A stretch of DNA of 64,000 nt. It comes from Acidovorax sp. (GTDB taxonomy: Bacteria > Pseudomonadota > Gammaproteobacteria > Burkholderiales > Burkholderiaceae_C). This document shows, in pieces, positions 8,067-16,584 of this stretch. The position numbers were made by a program, and so were the translations under genes. The stretch lies in assembly GCF_021287135.1 (NCBI RefSeq), contig NZ_JAJTBB010000069.1:1-64000 (forward strand), in the 5' to 3' direction. The notes under the pieces are model-generated. The model was not told the origin of the DNA. It worked only from the letters and a program-made list of their open reading frames with translations, and did no database searches. Each line of letters opens with the position of its first letter. Position 1 is the first letter of the stretch.

Positions 8067-9685
8067 TGGGACCGGCCGCCACCACACGGGGCCTGCCGTG
8101 GATGTTGCAAGCGCTGCTCGCGGCCGTGGCCGGGGCGGCGCAGGCCGCCTCGCTCGCGTGGCCGGGCAGCGGTGCGCCGCTGTGGTGGCTGCAGGGGTTG
8201 TCGATGGCCGTGCTGGCCTGGCTGGTGAGCCCCGGTGTGGCCGGGCGCCCGGCCTGGCGCCGTGGCGCGGTGCTGGGGTGGCTGTTCGCCACGGCCTGGC
8301 TGGTGGGCACGTTCTGGTGGCTGTTCATCTCCATGCACACCTATGGGGGCCTGGCGGCCCCGCTGGCGGTTGCGGCGGTGCTGGGCCTGGCCCTGTTCCT
8401 GGGCAGCTACTATGCCGTGGCCTTGGGGCTTTTTTGCCATCTAGCGCCCGTCCACCGTGCGGGGGTAGCTATCACTTTTGCAGCGCTCTGGCTGCTGGCC
8501 GAACTGGCCCGCGGCACCTTGTGGACGGGCTTTCCCTGGGGCGCCGGCGGCTATGCCCATGTGGACGGGCCGCTGGCCGTCTTTGCGCGTTATGTCGGCG
8601 TCTATGGCGTGGGCGCGATGGCGGCGCTGCTGGCAATGCTGGCCGTGCAGGCGCGCCGGCGGGATCTGCGCAACGGGTGGGCCTGGGCGCTGGTGCTGGC
8701 GCTGGCCGCCTGCTGGGGCGGGGCTGCGGCCCAGCGCTTCTGTGCGGTCGAGCTGTGCCACACGCCCGCCCAGCCCCGGCCCCCGGCCCTGAGCCTGGAG
8801 CTGCTGCAGGGCAACATCCCGCAAGACGAGAAGTTCCAGCCCGGCAGCGGCGTCCCCGTGGCCCTGCAGTGGTATGCCGAGGCCCTGCGCAACGCCCAGG
8901 CACAGCTGGTGGTGGCGCCGGAGACGGCCATTCCGCTGCTGCCCCAGCAGCTGCTTCCGGGCTATCTGGAAGGGCTGCAGCAGCGCTATGCGGGCGGGGA
9001 GCAGGCGGCGCTGCTGGGGATTCCGCTGGGCGACGAAGTGCAGGGCTACACCAACTCGGTGCTGGGCCTGGGGCCGGCCGCGGCGGCAGCGCCCTACCGC
9101 TACGACAAGCACCATCTGGTGCCGTTCGGCGAATTCGTCCCGCCGTTCTTCAAGTGGTTCACGGCGCTGATGAACATTCCGCTGGGCGACTTCAACCGGG
9201 GCGCGGTCGGGCAGCCTTCCTTTGCCTGGGCGGGCCAGCGCATTGCGCCCAACATCTGCTATGAAGACCTGTTTGGCGAGGAGCTGGGCGCGCGGTTCAT
9301 CGACCCGGCGCAGGCGCCCACGGTGCTGGTGAACCTCAGCAACATCGGCTGGTTCGGCGATACCGTGGCCATCGACCAGCACCTGCAGATCAGCCGCATG
9401 CGCTCGCTGGAGCTGGAGCGGCCCATGGTGCGCGCCACCAACACGGGGGCCACCGCGGTCATCGACCACCGGGGCCAGGTCACCCACCAGCTGGCCCGGG
9501 CTACGCGCGGCGTGCTGCGCGCCGAGGTGCAGGGCCGGGGGCTGGACGCGCGCACCGGCTGGCAGATCACGCCCTATGCCTGGTGGGTGTCGCGCTGGGG
9601 GCTGGCGCCGCTGTGGCTCGCCGCAGGGCTGGCAGCCGCTGGCGCGGCGCTGGCTGCGCGGCGGCGCACGGCGCGCGGGAACTGA
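8066..9685 (+). CDS. lnt: Apolipoprotein N-acyltransferase
   Basis: Lnt is an integral inner-membrane enzyme that adds the third acyl chain to lipoproteins, needed for Lol sorting to the outer membrane. The 539-aa protein has several N-terminal membrane helices, then a nitrilase-like periplasmic domain. Catalytic residues are Glu286 (VAPETAIP), Lys348 (RYDKHHLVPFGEF) and Cys398 (NICYEDLFG). A final helix is near the C-terminus. It overlaps corC by one base (TGATG). Residues about 121-140 are encoded by a degenerate copy of the genome's palindromic repeat (8437-8480), in a loop between helices. The frame and catalytic residues are intact. Confidence 0.96.
   Translation: MGPAATTRGLPWMLQALLAAVAGAAQAASLAWPGSGAPLWWLQGLSMAVLAWLVSPGVAGRPAWRRGAVLGWLFATAWLVGTFWWLFISMHTYGGLAAPLAVAAVLGLALFLGSYYAVALGLFCHLAPVHRAGVAITFAALWLLAELARGTLWTGFPWGAGGYAHVDGPLAVFARYVGVYGVGAMAALLAMLAVQARRRDLRNGWAWALVLALAACWGGAAAQRFCAVELCHTPAQPRPPALSLELLQGNIPQDEKFQPGSGVPVALQWYAEALRNAQAQLVVAPETAIPLLPQQLLPGYLEGLQQRYAGGEQAALLGIPLGDEVQGYTNSVLGLGPAAAAAPYRYDKHHLVPFGEFVPPFFKWFTALMNIPLGDFNRGAVGQPSFAWAGQRIAPNICYEDLFGEELGARFIDPAQAPTVLVNLSNIGWFGDTVAIDQHLQISRMRSLELERPMVRATNTGATAVIDHRGQVTHQLARATRGVLRAEVQGRGLDARTGWQITPYAWWVSRWGLAPLWLAAGLAAAGAALAARRRTARGN
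8437..8480. repeat. AGCGCTT palindrome copy E, inside lnt
   Basis: The stretch CTAGCGCCCGTCCAC followed by GTAGCTATCACTTTTG matches the reverse complement of copy B (12748-12809) closely in order and spacing, although the central arm has decayed. It is AT-richer than the flanking lnt sequence and stays in frame, encoding a loop between transmembrane segments. Confidence 0.6.
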
Positions 9686-10011
9686 TCCAGGTCAATGTGC
9701 GGGGCCTGGTGACCTGCCCCGGTCCTGGGTCAAACGCCGGGCGGGGCGCCGCACCCTGGATAATGGAGCCCCTCAAGGGATCCTCTGCACGAATCGTCGC
9801 GCCGTGTGCATCTGCGGTCTCGGGTGGTCTGCTGCGCAAGCAAATACTCGCAATAGCTGCGGCTATTGCTGCGTTTTGCGCCTTGCAGCCCCTCCCGATC
9901 CGCAGCGCGCACTTTCCGCTCGATGCGTGCAGAACATCCCAGGCTGGGCCTTGATTGCCGACAACAATGACTTGAAAGCGGGCAGACCGCGGTTCTGGAG
10001 CACGACTGAAG
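9686..10011. other. Intergenic region upstream of fabA with hairpin
   Basis: This 326-bp gap holds no believable gene. The clearest element is the hairpin GCAATAG-CTGCGG-CTATTGC at 9850-9869, which may extend outward through partly complementary GCGCAAGCAAA/TTTTGCGCCTTGC flanks. The fabA promoter must lie here, but I see no confident -35/-10 pair. No FabR-like palindrome is recognisable. Confidence 0.5.
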
Positions 10012-10536
10012 ATGGCTGATTCCTTTTCGTACGAACAACTGATTGCCTCCGGCGAGGGGCGGCTGTTCGGCGCTGACAGCGGGCGCCTGCCGCTGCCACC
10101 CATGCTGATGTTCGACCGCATCACGCACATCGACAGCGATGGGGGCGCGCACGGGCTGGGGAAGATTCGGGCCGAGCTGGACGTCAAGCCCGACCTGTGG
10201 TTTTTTGCCTGCCACTTCCAGGGCGACCCGGTGATGCCCGGCTGCCTGGGGCTGGATGCCATGTGGCAGCTCATCGGCTTTTACCTGACCTGGCTGCGCC
10301 TGCCGGGCCGCGGCCGCGCCCTGGGCGCGGGCGAGGTCAAGTTCACCGGCGAGGTGGGGCCTGATGTGAAGCTGGTCACCTACGAAATCGACATCAAGCG
10401 CGTGATCAAACGCAAACTTGTCATGGCCATCGGCGATGCTCGGCTGCTGGCCGACGGCCAGGAGATCTATGTAGCCAACGACCTGCGCGTGGGCCTGTTC
10501 AAGCGCGAGGGCGACAACAAGGACGCAGCACAATGA
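10012..10536 (+). CDS. fabA: 3-hydroxydecanoyl-ACP dehydratase/isomerase
   Basis: This 174-aa hot-dog-fold enzyme dehydrates 3-hydroxydecanoyl-ACP and isomerises the product to cis-3-decenoyl-ACP, the branch point to unsaturated fatty acids. The active-site histidine is His68 and the partner Asp82 in [18 protein letters not shown]. Length and motifs match the family. It overlaps fabB by 4 bp (ATGA), so the two are made together, the classic FabA-FabB anaerobic unsaturated fatty acid pathway. Confidence 0.96.
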   Translation: MADSFSYEQLIASGEGRLFGADSGRLPLPPMLMFDRITHIDSDGGAHGLGKIRAELDVKPDLWFFACHFQGDPVMPGCLGLDAMWQLIGFYLTWLRLPGRGRALGAGEVKFTGEVGPDVKLVTYEIDIKRVIKRKLVMAIGDARLLADGQEIYVANDLRVGLFKREGDNKDAAQ

Positions 10537-11756
10537 CCACCAGGAAGCGTGTAGTCATCACCGGTGCCGGCATCGTCTCGTGCATCGGCAACGACCTGGC
10601 CACCGTGGAAGCCTCGCTGCGGGCCGGCAAGAGCGGCATCAAGGCCGTGGAAAAATTCAAGGAGCTGGGCCTGCGCAGCCAGGTGGGCGGCGCGCCGGAG
10701 ATCGACATCGAGGCGCGCATCGACCGCAAGCAGCTGCGCTTCATGGGCGATGCCGCGGCCTATGCGCAGATCGCGCTGGAAGACGCGATCGCGCAGGCCG
10801 GCCTGACGCCCGAGCAGGTCAGCCACCCGCGCACCGGCCTCATCATGGGCTCGGGCGGCGGCTCGCCCGCCAATCAGATCGAGGCGGCCGACACGCTGCG
10901 CGAAAAAGGCATCCGCCGCGTGGGGCCCTACCAGGTCACGCGCTGCATGAGCTCCACCGTGTCCGCGTGCCTGGCCACCAATTTCAAGGTCAAGGGCATC
11001 AACTACTCCATCACCTCGGCCTGCTCCACGTCGGCGCACTGCATTGGCGTGGCCGCGCAGCAGATCGCCTGGGGCATGCAGGACGTGATGTTCGCGGGCG
11101 GCGGCGAAGAGCTGAGCTGGGGCATGTCGCTGCTGTTCGACGGCATGGGCGCCATGTCCAGCAAGTACAACGACACGCCCGAAAAGGCCTCGCGCGCCTA
11201 TGACGCGAACCGCGACGGCTTCGTGATCGCGGGCGGCGGCGGTGCCGTGGTGCTGGAGAGCCTGGAACATGCCCAGGCGCGCGGCGCGACCATCCTGGCC
11301 GAAGTGGTGGGCTTTGGCGCCACCAGCGACGGCGAGGACATGGTGGCCCCCTCGGGCGAGGGCGCCATTGCCTGCATGAAGCAGGCGATGGAAGGCCTCG
11401 GCGCCCCCATCGACTACATCAACACGCACGGCACGTCCACGCCCGTGGGCGACATGCAGGAAGTGCGCGCCATGCAGGCGCTGTTCGGCGACAAGGTACC
11501 GCCGTTCTCCTCCACCAAGTCGCTCACCGGCCACTCGCTGGGCGCCACGGGCGTGCAGGAGGCCATCTACTGCGTGATCATGCTGAACAAGGGCTTCATC
11601 GCCGGTTCGGCCAACGTGGAGACACCCGACCCGGCCTTGGGCTCCATGCCCCTGGTCACGCAGACGCGCGACGCCCAGCTGACCACGGTGCTGTCCAACA
11701 GCTTCGGCTTTGGCGGCACCAACGCCAGCCTGGTGCTGCGCCGCTGGGGCGCCTGA
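10533..11756 (+). CDS. fabB: 3-oxoacyl-ACP synthase I
   Basis: This 407-aa condensing enzyme elongates acyl-ACPs, including the cis-3-decenoyl intermediate from FabA. The thiolase-fold catalytic triad is visible: Cys164 (TSACSTSAH), His299 ([12 protein letters not shown]) and His334 ([11 protein letters not shown]). It is translationally coupled to fabA. It ends 22 bp before the convergent D-carbamoylase, with no obvious terminator between them. Confidence 0.96.
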   Translation: MTTRKRVVITGAGIVSCIGNDLATVEASLRAGKSGIKAVEKFKELGLRSQVGGAPEIDIEARIDRKQLRFMGDAAAYAQIALEDAIAQAGLTPEQVSHPRTGLIMGSGGGSPANQIEAADTLREKGIRRVGPYQVTRCMSSTVSACLATNFKVKGINYSITSACSTSAHCIGVAAQQIAWGMQDVMFAGGGEELSWGMSLLFDGMGAMSSKYNDTPEKASRAYDANRDGFVIAGGGGAVVLESLEHAQARGATILAEVVGFGATSDGEDMVAPSGEGAIACMKQAMEGLGAPIDYINTHGTSTPVGDMQEVRAMQALFGDKVPPFSSTKSLTGHSLGATGVQEAIYCVIMLNKGFIAGSANVETPDPALGSMPLVTQTRDAQLTTVLSNSFGFGGTNASLVLRRWGA

Positions 11757-11778
11757 GCACCTTTCTCCGCCCGCCCCG

Positions 11779-12732
11779 TCAGCCCCGCCAGGGGCTGCCG
11801 TCGGCGGCCAGCGTCTCGCCCTTCTTTTGCACGATCAGCCCGTAGCACTCGGGGTGGCGGTGCAGGTCGAAGTTGAAGGTGGTGCGCTTGTACACGGCGC
11901 AAAAGTCCAGGTCGCAGCGGCCGAGCACCACCTCGTCGTCGCGGGTGGTGCAGCGCGCCACCACCTCGCCCGAGGGCGCCACCAGCAGGCTGCCCGCGAT
12001 GCTGTCCACGCCTTCCTCGATGCCGCCCTTGGCCACGCTGGCCACCCAGCAGCCGTTCTGGTAAGCGCCGGCCTGCACGGAGAGCTGGTTGTGGAACAGT
12101 GACAGGTCGTCGTGCTGCGGCGCCGGCGCGTTGTGCACCGGCGTGTTGTAGCCAATGAAGATCATCTCCGCGCCCTGCAGCGCCATGACGCGGTAGGTCT
12201 CGGCCCACCGGCGGTCATTGCACAGCGCCATGCCCACGGTGCCGCCAAAGGCCTGGTACACGCCGAACGAGGTGCCCGGCGTGAAATAGCGCTTTTCCAG
12301 GTGCTGGAACCGGCGCCAGGGCTCGTGCTCGAAATGGCCCGGCACATGGATCTTGCGGTACTTGCCGACGATGCGGCCCGTGCGGTCGACCAGGATGGCG
12401 GTGTTGTACCGCGTGAGCTGGCCTGCCTCCTCGGCCAGCTCGGCGTAGCCCAGGTAGAAGCCCACGCCCAGCTCGCGCGCCAGGTCGAACAGCGGCTGGG
12501 TTTCGGCGCTGGGCATGCTGCGCTCGAAATAGCGGTGCAGCTCTTCGGGATCTTCCAGGTACCAGCGGGGGAAAAAGGTGGTCAGCGCCAGTTCGGGGTA
12601 GACGATGACGTGCGCGCCCAGGCTGTGGGCTTCGCGCATCATGGCGCACAGGCGCCGGACGACGGCGGTGCGGTTGTCGGCGCGCTGGACGGGCCCCAGC
12701 TGGCCCAGGGCGACGTTGACGGTGCGGGTCAT
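11779..12732 (-). CDS. N-carbamoyl-D-amino-acid hydrolase
   Basis: This 317-aa cytoplasmic nitrilase-superfamily amidase hydrolyses N-carbamoyl-D-amino acids to D-amino acid, CO2 and ammonia. The catalytic Glu47 (VYPELAL), Lys127 (KYRKIHVPG) and Cys171 (ALCNDRRWAETYR) match the Agrobacterium D-carbamoylase, whose CNDRRWPE context is very similar. It is the last gene of a minus-strand set with the M20 amidohydrolase and diaminopropionate ammonia-lyase. No hydantoinase is adjacent, so N-carbamoyl compounds may be taken up directly or made elsewhere. Another ureido substrate is possible. Confidence 0.88.
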   Translation of the reverse strand: MTRTVNVALGQLGPVQRADNRTAVVRRLCAMMREAHSLGAHVIVYPELALTTFFPRWYLEDPEELHRYFERSMPSAETQPLFDLARELGVGFYLGYAELAEEAGQLTRYNTAILVDRTGRIVGKYRKIHVPGHFEHEPWRRFQHLEKRYFTPGTSFGVYQAFGGTVGMALCNDRRWAETYRVMALQGAEMIFIGYNTPVHNAPAPQHDDLSLFHNQLSVQAGAYQNGCWVASVAKGGIEEGVDSIAGSLLVAPSGEVVARCTTRDDEVVLGRCDLDFCAVYKRTTFNFDLHRHPECYGLIVQKKGETLAADGSPWRG

Positions 12733-12747
12733 GGGAAGGTTCTTTCT

Positions 12748-12809
12748 TCAAAATTGATAGCTGCTAGCGCTTATTCCACGGGCGCTAGAGGCTGATTTGA
12801 ATCATATTT
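12748..12809. repeat. AGCGCTT palindromic repeat, copy B
   Basis: It carries AATTGATAGCTGCTAGCGCTT, then a short loop and a decayed second arm (GGCGCTAGAGGCTGATTTGA). It lies between two genes of the same minus-strand operon, the M20 amidohydrolase and the D-carbamoylase, where it could tune downstream expression. It is the reference for the coding copies because its flanks are well preserved. Confidence 0.7.
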
Positions 12810-12818
12810 TGGCGGACG

Positions 12819-14057
12819 TCACGCACGGTTGGCCCGCTCCAGCATCACCTGCAGCAGCACGTTGGCGCCTTGCTCCAGCTGCCGGGCATCGGTGTGCTCG
12901 CGCACGTTGTGGCTCAGCCCGCCGGCGCTGGGCACGAACACCATGGCGGTGGGGCACACGCGGGCCAGCATTTGCGCGTCGTGCCCGGCGCCGCTGGGCA
13001 TGCGCAGCGTGGACAGGCCCGCCGCGCGGGCGTGGCGCTCCACGCTGTCGACCAGCGCGGCGTCAAACTGCACCGGAGCAAAGTCGGCCAGGGAGCGGTG
13101 GCTGAACTGCACGCCGTGCTCGGCGGCCAGACGCCGTGCGTGGGCCAGGACTTCGGCCTGCGCCGCCCGCAGCAAGGTGCCGTCGGTGTTGCGCAGATCG
13201 ATCGTCATCGTGGCGCGCCCGGCAATCACGTTGATCAGGTTGGGCTGGAACGTCACCGCCCCCACCGTGCCCAGCTGGCGTCCGCCGTAGCGTGCCACCA
13301 GCTCGTGCACAAAGGCCGCGCAGCGCAGGGCCGCCATGCCGGCATCGGCCCGCAGCGCCATCGGCGTGGTGCCGGCGTGGTTGCTGTGGCCGGCAAAGCT
13401 GAACTCCATCCAGCAAATGCCCTGCACGCCTTCGACCACGCCGATGTCCACGCCCTCGCGGTCCAGCACCGGGCCCTGCTCGATGTGCAACTCGACAAAG
13501 CTGTCCACGCGCGGCGCGCCCACGGGCGCCGTCCCGGCATAGCCGATGCGTGCCAGCTCGGCGCCCAGCGTGGCGCCGTCGTCCACGGCCACGGCGGCCA
13601 GCGCGTCCGCCAGCGGCATGCCGCCCACATGCACCAGGCTGCCCAGCATGTCGGGCTGGAAGCGCGCGCCTTCCTCATTGGTGAAGAAAGCCACCTGCAA
13701 CGGCCGACGCGTGCGCACGCCCGCGTCCCGCAGCGCAGCCACCACTTCCAGCCCCGCCATGACGCCGTAGTTGCCGTCGTACAGGCCGCCCGTGCGCACG
13801 GTGTCGATGTGGCTGCCGGTGGCCACGGGCGCCAGGTCGGCAGTGCCGGCACAGGTGGCCAGCACGTTGCCGATGGCGTCGATGGCGACGTGCATGTCCA
13901 GGGCACGCATCTGCTGCACCGTCCAGTCGCGCGCAGCGCGGTCGGCGTCCGACAGGGCCAGGCGGTTGGTGCCGCCCCCCGGCAGGGCGCCGAACCGGCC
14001 CAGGTCGGCCAGCCGCTGCAGGAGCCGCGGTCCGTTGATGCGCGGCGCGCCGGTCAT
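12819..14057 (-). CDS. M20-family Zn amidohydrolase (N-carbamoyl-L-amino acid / allantoate type)
   Basis: This 412-aa bimetal hydrolase of the hydantoinase/carbamoylase family cleaves ureido groups from N-carbamoyl-L-amino acids or allantoate. Metal-site motifs are GSHIDTV, YDGNYGVMAGLE, NEEGARF, VELHIEQGPVLD and GGLSHNVREHT. GHSNHAGTTPM is the family substrate/dimer-interface motif. The start at 14057 overlaps the upstream dpaL stop by 4 bp; a longer frame running back through dpaL is not this gene. Choosing between L-carbamoylase and allantoate amidohydrolase is not possible from sequence alone, though the neighbouring D-carbamoylase favours an N-carbamoyl substrate. Confidence 0.88.
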   Translation of the reverse strand: MTGAPRINGPRLLQRLADLGRFGALPGGGTNRLALSDADRAARDWTVQQMRALDMHVAIDAIGNVLATCAGTADLAPVATGSHIDTVRTGGLYDGNYGVMAGLEVVAALRDAGVRTRRPLQVAFFTNEEGARFQPDMLGSLVHVGGMPLADALAAVAVDDGATLGAELARIGYAGTAPVGAPRVDSFVELHIEQGPVLDREGVDIGVVEGVQGICWMEFSFAGHSNHAGTTPMALRADAGMAALRCAAFVHELVARYGGRQLGTVGAVTFQPNLINVIAGRATMTIDLRNTDGTLLRAAQAEVLAHARRLAAEHGVQFSHRSLADFAPVQFDAALVDSVERHARAAGLSTLRMPSGAGHDAQMLARVCPTAMVFVPSAGGLSHNVREHTDARQLEQGANVLLQVMLERANRA

Positions 14058-15286
14058 GCGCGGGCCCCGGCACGCGCGGCGACGGCTTCGGCCGGCTCGC
14101 CCACCAGGGCTTCGTACAGCTGCGGATCGGTGGCGCCCTCGGTGCCGAAAAACAGCAGGCGGCTTTCCGCGGTAAGCCCCAAGGCCTGCCGGGCGGCCGG
14201 GTCCTGGCAGGCGGCCACGGCAGCGGCCACGCCGGCCACGGCGGATTCGCCCGCCACGATCACCGGGTCGCTGCCGAGCGGGTGGGCCAGCAGCCGCATC
14301 GCCGCGATGGCGGCCGGGTCGCTGATCACGCAGAAGGCATCGGTGCCGTGCTCCAGGATCTCCCAGGCCAGGTGCGAGACTTCGCCGCAGGCCAGGCCGG
14401 CCATCAGCGTGTCGATGTCGCCAGTGACGGCGGTGAGCCGGCCGGCCTTCGCGCTTTGCGCCAGGCAGTCGGCGCGGTCGGGCTCCACCACCACGAACAC
14501 CGGGCGGGCGCCGCCGTCGCGCTCCCAGAAATAGGCGCATGCCGAGGCCGCCACGCCGCCCACGCCGGCCTGCACGAAGACGTGCGTGGGGCGCTGGGCC
14601 AGCTGGCGCGCGGCCTCGTCCACCATCACCTGGTAGCCCTGCATCACGTCGCGCGGCACGTCCATGTAGCCGGGGTAGGACGTGTCGGAGATCACAAAGC
14701 GGCCGTGCAGCTTGGCGTCGGCGTCGGCCTGGCGCACGGCGTCGTCGTAGTTGCCGGCCGTGCGCACCACCTCGGCGCCGTACCGGGCGATGGCGGCCCG
14801 GCGGCCCTCGCTCACCGTGGCGTGGATGTAGATCACGCAGCGGCAGCCGAACTGCTGCGCGCCCCAGGCCACGGAGCGGCCGTGGTTGCCATCGGTGGCA
14901 CAGGTGACCGTCAGCTCGCCGCACAGCGCGCGCACGTCGGGGGCCAGCAGGTCTTGCGTGGTGAGTGCGCGGCCCAGGCGGGCGCCCAGCTCGCGGCACA
15001 GCAGGCGCGCCACGGCATAGGCGCCGCCCAGGGCCTTGAAGCTGCCCAGGCCGAAGCGGCCGCTCTCGTCCTTGTAGTGCGCGGCGGCCACGCCCAGCGC
15101 CTGCGCCAGCGCGGGCAGGGGCTGCAGCGGCGTGGCGGCGTAGCCCTGCCAGTGGGTCAGGTCGCGCTCGGCCTGCGCGAGCGCCGGGGCGCCCAGGATC
15201 GCGCTGCGGCGCGCGCCGTAGGGCGCCTGCCGGTCGGCGGCGGGGTTGCGGAAACATGCGGCGGCAAGGGCGGGAAGGGAAGGCAT
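14054..15286 (-). CDS. dpaL: Diaminopropionate ammonia-lyase
   Basis: This PLP fold-type II enzyme converts D- or L-2,3-diaminopropionate to pyruvate and two ammonia. The 410-aa protein has the PLP lysine in GSFKALGGAY (Lys84) and the CATDGNHGRSVAWGAQ and QAGVGGVAAS motifs typical of the YgeX family. In Escherichia coli, ygeX likewise sits with ygeY and hydantoinase-type genes, which supports a ureide/odd amino-acid scavenging role. It overlaps the next gene by ATGA. The ribosome site is weak. Confidence 0.92.
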   Translation of the reverse strand: MPSLPALAAACFRNPAADRQAPYGARRSAILGAPALAQAERDLTHWQGYAATPLQPLPALAQALGVAAAHYKDESGRFGLGSFKALGGAYAVARLLCRELGARLGRALTTQDLLAPDVRALCGELTVTCATDGNHGRSVAWGAQQFGCRCVIYIHATVSEGRRAAIARYGAEVVRTAGNYDDAVRQADADAKLHGRFVISDTSYPGYMDVPRDVMQGYQVMVDEAARQLAQRPTHVFVQAGVGGVAASACAYFWERDGGARPVFVVVEPDRADCLAQSAKAGRLTAVTGDIDTLMAGLACGEVSHLAWEILEHGTDAFCVISDPAAIAAMRLLAHPLGSDPVIVAGESAVAGVAAAVAACQDPAARQALGLTAESRLLFFGTEGATDPQLYEALVGEPAEAVAARAGARA

Positions 15287-15373
15287 GAAGAGCTTTCGGT
15301 GAATGGATGCAAAGAAGGAAAGGGGGCTGGAAGAGGCCGAGGAGGAAGGGCGCGCAGGATCCGGGTGCTTCGG

Positions 15374-16255
15374 CTACACCTGCGGCTCCAGGTCGTCGAG
15401 CACCGCGTGCAGTTGCTCGATGCGCTGCAGGCGCGCCCGTGCGCCGGTCTTGGCCTGCGTGGCAAACGCCGCCGCCAGAAAGTTGATCAGGCTGATGGCG
15501 CAGACATAGGAATCGAACAGTCCGTCGGGGTCGCTGGCACCGCAGCGCAGGACCACACGGGCCTGCAGGGCCAGGGCGGACACGGGTGCATCGGTCAGCA
15601 GCAGCACTTGCGCGCCCATGCTGCGCGCGGCGGCCAGCACGGTGGGCAGCCGGGTGCTGCGGCGGCGGAAGTCCACGGCCAGCACCACGTCCCGGTCGCT
15701 GGCGCCGGCCAGCAGTTCCGCTTCCCGGCCGCTGGCATCGTTGAGGCTGGCCACGTCGCTGCGCACCTGGGCCAGCAGCGCCTGCGCGTACCCGGCCGTC
15801 ACCTGGCTGTGGCGGTAGCCCACGACCCAGACCTTGCGCGCCCGCGACAGCAGCGCCAGGGCGGCCTGCACCTGCGCCACGGGCAGGGCGTCGGCCCAGT
15901 CGGTCAGGCGCTGGGCGTCCTGGTGCAGGTGGGCGTGCAGTTGCCGGCCCAGGCCGTCCTTGCGCGGGACCTGCGCCATGCGCGCCAGCGGCGACTGGCG
16001 GGTGTGGTGGGCACGCACCTGCTGGCGGAACTCGTCGAACCCCGAAAACCCCGCCCGGCGAAAGAAGCGCGCCGCCGTGGACTTGGAAGTGCCCGCCAGC
16101 TGCGCCAGTTCGGTAGCGGTGTAGCCGAGCAGGGCGTCATGGCGCGCGAGCACCACATCGGCGAGCTTTCGCTCGGCGTCCGAGAGGTCGCCATACATCT
16201 GGCGCACGCGCGCCTCCGGCGACGATGCGGCTGCTGCGGTGTCGGTCCCTGCCAT
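15374..16255 (-). CDS. RpiR/MurR family transcriptional regulator
   Basis: This 293-aa repressor-type protein has an N-terminal RpiR helix-turn-helix (about residues 15-95, TELAQLAGTSKSTAARFFRR) and a C-terminal SIS domain (about 130-260) that usually binds a phosphosugar but in some catabolic operons senses other ligands. An upstream methionine would add 28 residues that overlap the operator region, so I start at 16255. It heads the minus-strand carbamoyl/diaminopropionate operon and faces the amino-acid ABC transporter. It likely controls both through the palindrome at 16340-16361. Confidence 0.88.
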   Translation of the reverse strand: MAGTDTAAAASSPEARVRQMYGDLSDAERKLADVVLARHDALLGYTATELAQLAGTSKSTAARFFRRAGFSGFDEFRQQVRAHHTRQSPLARMAQVPRKDGLGRQLHAHLHQDAQRLTDWADALPVAQVQAALALLSRARKVWVVGYRHSQVTAGYAQALLAQVRSDVASLNDASGREAELLAGASDRDVVLAVDFRRRSTRLPTVLAAARSMGAQVLLLTDAPVSALALQARVVLRCGASDPDGLFDSYVCAISLINFLAAAFATQAKTGARARLQRIEQLHAVLDDLEPQV

Positions 16256-16584
16256 GGCGGTTGCTCCCCGGAATTGGGCGCCGCTCCCCAGCTTGGGGCA
16301 GCGGTGCACGGTTGTGAAACACGTGTGCCGGATTTTCAAGTGAAAGAAACGTTCGTTTCACGCTGGCACGCGCCCCGTTGAGCAAGAACGGTGCCCGCGT
16401 CCTTGTCCACGAGGCCCTGGGCCTGCCTGGATTCCCTGTGCAGAGCCCTGTTGCGCAAGGGGGTTCTGCGCCCCGCATGAAACAACCGCCGCCGCCCCGG
16501 CGGGGAGGCTGCAACAGCGGTTTCACGCCCTGGCACGCAATGTGCTCAAAGGGTCGCACCTCTTTTTCATTCTCGGAGTGCCTC
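16256..16584. other. Divergent regulatory region between rpiR-type gene and ABC transporter
   Basis: This 329-bp gap contains a hairpin (CCGCTCCCCA/TGGGGCAGCGG, about 16281-16304), the GTGAAA/TTTCAC palindrome, and further scattered TGAAAC and GTTTCA half-sites near 16478 and 16520. No gene is supported; an open frame beginning at 16378 is only a leader extension of the binding-protein gene. GGAG at about 16575 is the ribosome site of that gene. Confidence 0.6.
16340..16361. promoter_or_regulatory. Probable RpiR operator
   Basis: A 22-bp site has outer arms GTGAAA (16340-16345) and TTTCAC (16356-16361), with a nested GAAAC-GTTC-GTTTC symmetry. It is centred between the divergent RpiR regulator and transporter genes. 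TGAAA/TTTCA arms are common in RpiR-family binding sites, so autoregulation and transporter control are likely, though unproven. Confidence 0.65.

Noticed and set aside
12819-15257. An 812-codon open frame on the minus strand spanning two genes
   Set aside because: Its first half is a shifted reading of diaminopropionate ammonia-lyase with no family features. Only the part from 14057 down is a real gene (the M20 amidohydrolase).
16378-16584. TTG-initiated N-terminal extension of the ABC binding protein
   Set aside because: It would bury the signal peptide about 70 residues inside the protein; the ATG at 16585 has a good ribosome site.
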